From: DATBGE01 sp036558125 | GTDB lineage: Bacteria; Gemmatimonadota; Gemmatimonadetes; Gemmatimonadales; GWC2-71-9 | NCBI GenBank assembly: GCA_036558125.1 | Contig: DATBGE010000223.1 | Coordinates: 1 to 10,587, forward strand | Direction: 5' to 3' | Length of the DNA stretch: 10,587 nucleotides | Shown here: positions 7,141-10,587 of the stretch, piece by piece | How positions within the stretch are numbered: position 1 is the stretch's first letter | Layout of the letters: each line of letters opens with the position of its first letter | Notes under the pieces: generated by a model | What the model saw: only the letters and a program-made list of their open reading frames with translations | What the model was told of the DNA's origin: nothing | The model's database searches: none | Position numbers and translations under genes: made by a program

Positions 7141-7252
7141 TGCTGATTGCCGATTGCTGATTGCTGATTTGTTAGTGGCTGATGCTGACAGCTGACTGGC
7201 AACAGAACTGATTGCCAATTTTCAATTATCAATTTGCAATTTTCAATTGGCT
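7141..7252. repeat. Heptanucleotide tandem array, 16 units in one register
   Basis: From 7141 the sequence divides into 7-bp units without a break. TGCTGAT, TGCCGAT, TGCTGAT, TGCTGAT come first. Then come TTGTTAG, TGGCTGA, TGCTGAC, AGCTGAC, TGGCAAC, AGAACTG, and finally ATTGCCA, ATTTTCA, ATTATCA, ATTTGCA, ATTTTCA, ATTGGCT. Units drift from one consensus to another while keeping the period. The array fills nearly all of the 119-bp space between the dehydrogenase stop and the hydratase start. It resembles the short tandemly repeated repetitive (STRR) heptamers described in cyanobacteria. Confidence 0.85.
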
Positions 7253-7256
7253 TCAC

Positions 7257-8111
7257 CTACCACTTATAGAACCCCTCACCCGTCTTCTTCCCCAGCTTCC
7301 CCTCCGCCACCAGCCTCCGCAGGATCTCCGGCGGTTCGTATTGCGCTCCGCCGAGGGTCTGATGGAGATACTCTGCGATCTTGAGCCGCACGTCGAGCCC
7401 CACCAGGTCGGTCAGCTTGAGCGGTCCCATGGGATGGTTATAGCCCAGCTCCATTGCCCGGTCGATGTCCGCCGCACTCGCCACGTTGTCCCCGACCATC
7501 CGCATCGCCTCGAGTCCCAGGACGACACCGAGCCGGCTCGACGCGAAGCCGGGAGAGTCGCGGACGACGATCGCTTCCTTGCCCAACGCCTTCACGATGT
7601 CCAGTGCTTCACCTTTCACTTCGTCGGTCGTCCGCTCGTGCACCACGATCTCCACCAGCTTCATCAGGTGTACTGGGTTGAAGAAATGCAGCCCCAGGAA
7701 TCGGCTGGAGCAGGGCACCGCCCTGGAGAGATCGGCTATTGAGAGGGACGACGTATTGCTCGCCAGCAGCGCCCGAGACTTGGCGCTGCTCGCCGCCGTC
7801 TTGAGGACGGCCTGTTTGATGGCGAGGTCCTCGACCACCGCTTCAATCACGAGATCCGAGCCCCGTGCCGCTTCCACAATGCTCGTGGTCGGATGAATCC
7901 GTCGCTGAATCGCCTCTGCCACGCCTCGCTCCATCTTGCCGCGGCTCACCGCGCCATCCAGGTTCCGCGCAATGCTGGCCTGCGCCGCGGGCAGTGCATC
8001 GGGGCGCTCGTCGGTAAGCCAGACCTCCCAGCCCGCGCTGGCGGCGGCCTGGGCGATGCCGTGGCCCATCGTTCCGGCCCCGATCACCGTGACGCGTTCA
8101 ATCCCGCTCAT
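7257..8111 (-). CDS. 3-hydroxyacyl-CoA (3-hydroxybutyryl-CoA) dehydrogenase, PaaH/Hbd type
   Basis: 284 residues, the standard length of the monofunctional enzyme, which oxidises (S)-3-hydroxyacyl-CoA with NAD. The N-terminal Rossmann domain starts at VTVIGAGTMGHGIA (7-20, GxGxxG), with the adenosine-ribose-binding acid probably D34. The catalytic set is S121 (SNTSSLSI), H142 (LGLHFFNP) and E154 (KLVEIV), spaced as S137/H158/E170 of human SCHAD. The position of SCHAD N208 is occupied by S192 (PGFASSRLG in place of PGF..NRL). The C-terminal helical domain contains ELGYNHPMGPLKLTDLVGLD and ends GKKTGEGFYKW, both typical. The ATG at 8111 overlaps the phosphodiesterase stop by 4 bp and has GGAGGG 5 bases upstream. 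It supplies the step after the enoyl-CoA hydratase encoded just downstream. Confidence 0.95.
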   Translation of the reverse strand: MSGIERVTVIGAGTMGHGIAQAAASAGWEVWLTDERPDALPAAQASIARNLDGAVSRGKMERGVAEAIQRRIHPTTSIVEAARGSDLVIEAVVEDLAIKQAVLKTAASSAKSRALLASNTSSLSIADLSRAVPCSSRFLGLHFFNPVHLMKLVEIVVHERTTDEVKGEALDIVKALGKEAIVVRDSPGFASSRLGVVLGLEAMRMVGDNVASAADIDRAMELGYNHPMGPLKLTDLVGLDVRLKIAEYLHQTLGGAQYEPPEILRRLVAEGKLGKKTGEGFYKW

Positions 8112-8827
8112 GACATCCCTCCGGTGACGACCGCGTGGATACGGTCCGGAAAGTTCCCGCAGATCCCATCCACCCCCAGCTTCGCCAGACGGGAGATCTG
8201 CTCTTCGCTATTCGCCGTCCAGCCGATGATCCGGCATCCAGCCTGGTGCACGAGCTGAACCAGGTCCCGATCGATCAGCTGGGCCTCCTGCCACAACACA
8301 TCCGCGCCCGCACTCCTCATCACGCCAATCGGATCGAGCAGGTAGGACGCGAGCAACACTCCTCGTGAAAGACTGGGCCTCTTCTGGCCGAGTCGAGCCA
8401 CGATCCGGTGATCGAAGCTGTGCACGGCGTAACGCTTGGGGGTAGGGCCGCGATCCAGAACCTGGAGCAGGTGATCATCGAATGATTGGGGAAGAGATTT
8501 CACTTCGATCCAGACATCGAGCCCGTCGAGCAGATCTAGCGCGTGGGCAAGGGTAGGGATCTGCTCCCCGTTCGGAAGCGGGTGGTGAGCGATGTCGGCC
8601 GCGGACAGCCCCGAGATCAATCCAGCCACATCGATCGCGTAGTCGTGATGCACGATCAGGGCGCCGTCACCGGTCGCATGGACATCCAGCTCCACCCCAT
8701 CCGCGCCGAGCTGCTTCGCGAGCCGGAAGGCACTGGGCGAGTTCTCGTAAGCAATGCCCGACGCGCCTCTGTGGGCTATGCACGACGGTCGGCGGCCATC
8801 AGCCGTCAGCCATCGGCCCTCAGACAC
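8108..8827 (-). CDS. Glycerophosphodiester phosphodiesterase (GDPD/UgpQ-like), start uncertain
   Basis: A cytoplasmic-type GDPD that would hydrolyse glycerophosphodiesters to glycerol-3-phosphate and an alcohol. Counting from a GTG start at 8827 (239 residues), the motifs are: IAHRGASG (catalytic H19 and R20), YENSPSAF (E28, N29), GADGVELDVHATGDG (E46, D48), LIVHHD (H61, D62), WIEVKS (E108, K110), IGWTANSEE and LGVDGICGNFPDRIH near the end. All catalytic and metal residues of the family are present. The start is unclear: no in-frame ATG precedes HRG, the GTG at 8827 has a poor Shine-Dalgarno, and a TTG at 8875 would lie inside an AATTACC repeat. The 5' codons also run through another heptamer array (8794-8821), as if repeats had invaded the gene front. 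It sits between aromatic-CoA genes without an obvious metabolic reason. The stop overlaps the next ATG by 4 bp. Confidence 0.85.
   Translation of the reverse strand: MSEGRWLTADGRRPSCIAHRGASGIAYENSPSAFRLAKQLGADGVELDVHATGDGALIVHHDYAIDVAGLISGLSAADIAHHPLPNGEQIPTLAHALDLLDGLDVWIEVKSLPQSFDDHLLQVLDRGPTPKRYAVHSFDHRIVARLGQKRPSLSRGVLLASYLLDPIGVMRSAGADVLWQEAQLIDRDLVQLVHQAGCRIIGWTANSEEQISRLAKLGVDGICGNFPDRIHAVVTGGMS
8117..8122 (-). promoter_or_regulatory. Ribosome binding site of the 3-hydroxyacyl-CoA dehydrogenase
   Basis: Minus-strand GGAGGG, 5 bases before the ATG at 8111 and inside the last codons of the phosphodiesterase gene. It decides the start at the ATGA overlap; the ATG six bases earlier runs straight into TGA. 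Confidence 0.65.
8794..8821. repeat. Four heptamers (RGCCNTC) at the 5' end of the phosphodiesterase gene
   Basis: GGCCATC, AGCCGTC, AGCCATC and GGCCCTC follow each other with an exact 7-bp period. The array is read as codons just before the catalytic HRG motif. It resembles the AGCTGAC/TGGCTGA units inside the 7141-7252 array when read on the opposite strand. Confidence 0.6.
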
Positions 8828-8866
8828 GAGTCCCGTAACGTCCGACGCGCGATACCTGGAACGCCC

Positions 8867-8901
8867 AATTACCAATTACCAATTGCAAATTACCAATTGC
8901 C
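8867..8901. repeat. Five AATTACC-type heptamers after the diiron epoxidase gene
   Basis: AATTACC, AATTACC, AATTGCA, AATTACC, AATTGCC in one register. The array reaches the last base of the TAG stop of the epoxidase-like gene (8903-8901) and includes the far-upstream TTG that could start the phosphodiesterase. Confidence 0.75.
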
Positions 8902-10055
8902 TAATTGTCATCGGCCTTCTTCGGTTCGATCCAGTCATTGTCCTTGAAGATCTCCCGCAACGTCTCCCGGTCCTCCTTGGTCGGCGTCACCGACGCGAGA
9001 TAGGCCGGGAAGGCCTCAGGTGACATTTCATTGCCCTTCACGTCGCAGGGCTTCCGGGCGTAGACTCCGATCCGGCGGTTGAACTTGAGCTCCGGGACGT
9101 AGAGGTGCCGGTCCCGGTCGGCGATCGCCGTGTTGAGCCGAGCCACGAGCCGGACGATTTCCTGTCGGTACAGCTCGCGGCTGGCCTCGTTCAGGTGGGC
9201 AACATCGGCCGGATCGCTGGTCTCCCGTTCGTTGAACCGGCCCTTGAGACCCCAGACGTAGGCCCAGTGCGCGCTCGACGAGTTGTCGGTGCCAAAGAGG
9301 TCGAACGCCGTCGGAATCCACTTGTTGAAGTAGCGCTGGATAATTTCGGGTGGAATGCGCCCGGCTTTCACGATCCGGAGCAGGCCGTTGTTCCCGGTGC
9401 CCAGGTGGAAGCTTTCCTCCTTGAGCATCGGCCCCATGGAACGGGCCAGCGGATGGAAGGCGGACGTGGACAGCATCTTGAGCTGGAACTTCCCGTCCCG
9501 GTCGATGTACTGGGTATAGGTGAAGAAGTCCAGCCAGTTCTCCACGATTTCATTGAAGGAGCCGAGCAGACGCTGGCCCTCCTCGGCCCGCCGCTCGAGT
9601 AGCTTCTGGGCCTCGCGTTTCCCCTCGTCGCCGAAGTGCTGGCACAACAGGTAAGACATCTGCCAGCCGTGCCGCATCTCCTCGCTCATGACCCGCATCA
9701 GCGCGAAGAGGTCGTAGTCGCTGGGCGCGTTCTGCAGCAGGGCCCTCTGCTGTTCCACCGAGGCGAATTCAGTGTCGCCCTGATAGACGATCAGGTTGAG
9801 CAAGGCGTCGCGGATCCGCTGATCCGGGATATGCATGAGGGTGGGCCACTTGTTGCGGCCCTTGTAGTGACCGAACTCGATCATTTCGGCCTCGGGCTCA
9901 CCGAACTTCGCGTCGAAGCTGAAGGTCGCGAAGCTCTTGCCCCGGAATTCTTCGCTCACGGCCGAGCCCTTGAACTCCTTGGCGGCGACGCCGATGGAGT
10001 CCTGCCAGTAGTGGAAGTAGTCGATCCAGTCGTCGAAATTGTTCACGCGGCGCAT
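8901..10055 (-). CDS. BoxB/PaaA-family diiron CoA-thioester epoxidase-like protein
   Basis: 384 residues of the phenylacetic-acid-catabolism diiron family (PF05138 type). Residues 60-200 read like benzoyl-CoA 2,3-epoxidase BoxB: FGHYKGRNKW, VYQGDTEFASVEQQ, EEMRHGW, GSFNE and DRDGKFQL. The stretch KEESFHLGTGNNGL and WIPTAFDLFG further on are closer to PaaA of phenylacetyl-CoA epoxidase. Likely iron ligands are E96, E126, H129, D187, E214 and H217, a complete set with ExxH pairs; up to D187 the numbering is a constant 24 below BoxB. The length falls between PaaA (about 310) and BoxB (about 470). It would insert oxygen into an aromatic acyl-CoA ring, with electrons from a reductase not encoded here. 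The ATG at 10055 follows the upstream stop by 7 bases, and GAGG at that stop serves as Shine-Dalgarno. Flanking crotonase genes fit the pathway. The substrate is not determinable. Confidence 0.85.
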   Translation of the reverse strand: MRRVNNFDDWIDYFHYWQDSIGVAAKEFKGSAVSEEFRGKSFATFSFDAKFGEPEAEMIEFGHYKGRNKWPTLMHIPDQRIRDALLNLIVYQGDTEFASVEQQRALLQNAPSDYDLFALMRVMSEEMRHGWQMSYLLCQHFGDEGKREAQKLLERRAEEGQRLLGSFNEIVENWLDFFTYTQYIDRDGKFQLKMLSTSAFHPLARSMGPMLKEESFHLGTGNNGLLRIVKAGRIPPEIIQRYFNKWIPTAFDLFGTDNSSSAHWAYVWGLKGRFNERETSDPADVAHLNEASRELYRQEIVRLVARLNTAIADRDRHLYVPELKFNRRIGVYARKPCDVKGNEMSPEAFPAYLASVTPTKEDRETLREIFKDNDWIEPKKADDN

Positions 10056-10060
10056 GAGGG

Positions 10061-10064
10061 CCTC
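10061..10064 (-). promoter_or_regulatory. Ribosome binding site of the BoxB/PaaA-like gene
   Basis: Minus-strand GAGG, 5 bases before the ATG at 10055. It overlaps the TGA stop of the upstream crotonase (TGAGG), which suggests coupled translation. Confidence 0.5.
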
Positions 10065-10587
10065 ATTCAGTAGCGAAACGGGGAGGGCGTTTGCCCAGGT
10101 ATGCGGCGAGTCCTTCCGCCGCGTCGCTGCTTTGAAAACAGGAGAGCTGGTTGGCTCGCTCCAGCTCGAGCATGGTCGAGAAGTCGCGCGACTCGCCGGC
10201 GTAGACCGCCAACTTGGAGAGCCCCACCGCCGGGGCAGGGAGACTGGCCAGCCCCGCCGCCCATTCGGCGGTCGCCGACTCCAGCTCAGCGGCTGGGACC
10301 ACCTTGTTTACCAAGCCCAGTCCCAGGCATTCGGCCGCCGGGATCAACCGGCCGGACCAGAACAATTCCAGCGCTCGCGCGGTTCCGACTTGGCGCGCCA
10401 GGAAATGGGTCGAGCCGATATCGGGATGCAGGCCGAGCTTGTGAAAGACGAAGCCGAGCGACGCCTGATCTGATGCGATCCGAAGATCGCAGGCCAGCGC
10501 GATCCCCGCACCGCCACCCACCGCGGGCCCGTTCAGGCTGCCCAGTACCGGCTTGGCCGTCCCGCGAAGCAGCCGAACCAGCTCATT
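10063..10587 (-). CDS. PaaG-like crotonase (enoyl-CoA isomerase family), C-terminal part; N-terminus beyond the window
   Basis: 174 residues are visible, from NELVRLLRG to RPPRFATE and stop; roughly the first 85-90 residues are missing. The crotonase core is clear: KPVLGSLNGPAVGGGAGIALACDLRIAS (13-40) carries the second oxyanion-hole segment, and LGLHPDIGSTHFLARQVG follows. The two catalytic glutamates of enoyl-CoA hydratases are absent: glycine occupies the first position (GGAGIAL) and phenylalanine the second (LGFVFHKLG). An aspartate in HPDIGST matches the place of the catalytic Asp in PaaG-type isomerases. This favours isomerisation of an epoxide-CoA to an oxepin, or a double-bond shift, over hydration. 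It lies 7 bp upstream of a diiron epoxidase-like gene, whose product a PaaG-type enzyme would act on. Confidence 0.85.
   Translation of the reverse strand, partial: NELVRLLRGTAKPVLGSLNGPAVGGGAGIALACDLRIASDQASLGFVFHKLGLHPDIGSTHFLARQVGTARALELFWSGRLIPAAECLGLGLVNKVVPAAELESATAEWAAGLASLPAPAVGLSKLAVYAGESRDFSTMLELERANQLSCFQSSDAAEGLAAYLGKRPPRFATE

Noticed and set aside
7138..7218. 27-residue N-terminal extension of the enoyl-CoA hydratase
   Set aside because: The codons are the heptamer array itself; the crotonase fold begins at MPNFSNVLVE and gives the normal 260-residue length.
7141..7252. CRISPR array
   Set aside because: Units are 7 bp and contiguous, without 25-40 bp repeats or spacers, and no cas gene is present.
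8760..8875. Frameshifted GDPD gene with a lost ATG start
   Set aside because: An ATG exists in another frame within the repeat, but the frame holding HRG and all later motifs is open and intact, so a pseudogene call is not justified; only the start is uncertain.

Overview
All ten supportable protein genes lie on the minus strand, so transcription runs from base 10587 towards base 1. The DNA is GC-rich, the reading frames are dense, and four-base start/stop overlaps (ATGA or GTGA) are frequent. The combination of exported M16 peptidases, paired secreted amidohydrolases and a CoA-thioester aromatic/fatty-acid pathway would suit an environmental Gram-negative such as a member of Gemmatimonadota or Acidobacteriota. 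That placement is inferred from gene content; the window has no rRNA or other marker.

First transcription unit (10587 to 6355): a 5'-truncated PaaG-like crotonase, a BoxB/PaaA-family diiron epoxidase-like protein, a glycerophosphodiester phosphodiesterase, a 3-hydroxyacyl-CoA dehydrogenase and an enoyl-CoA hydratase. Apart from the phosphodiesterase, these enzymes form a plausible 'epoxidise the aromatic CoA ring, isomerise/open it, then beta-oxidise' route, as in phenylacetyl-CoA or benzoyl-CoA catabolism. Activating ligase, reductase and thiolase are not in view.

Between the units (6137-6354) is a repeat-built gap. GGGAACA heptamers on the left face their inverse on the right, enclosing a second palindrome. 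On the transcribed strand the right-to-left structure ends in T7, so it can be read as a large terminator.

Second transcription unit (6136 to 1 and beyond): a cytoplasmic amidohydrolase-2 protein, two exported M16 peptidase-family proteins, a lipoprotein amidohydrolase and the start of a second exported amidohydrolase. All four junctions are 4-bp overlaps, so the five genes are very likely one translationally coupled operon for peptide or peptide-like substrate breakdown in the cell envelope. Two adjacent pairs of related proteins show damaged metal sites. The first M16 protein has HLAEN in place of HxxEH and the second has none of the motif. The first amidohydrolase keeps HSH, while the second has W and D at those positions.

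The non-coding sequence is dominated by heptanucleotide tandem repeats. The gap 7138-7256 is almost entirely 16 heptamers in one continuous 7-bp register (7141-7252), and shorter heptamer arrays occur at 8867-8901, 8794-8821 and 6171-6198. They affect start-codon choice for the enoyl-CoA hydratase and the phosphodiesterase. No tRNA, rRNA, CRISPR array, transposase or phage gene was seen, and no stretch above 300 bases lacks a gene.
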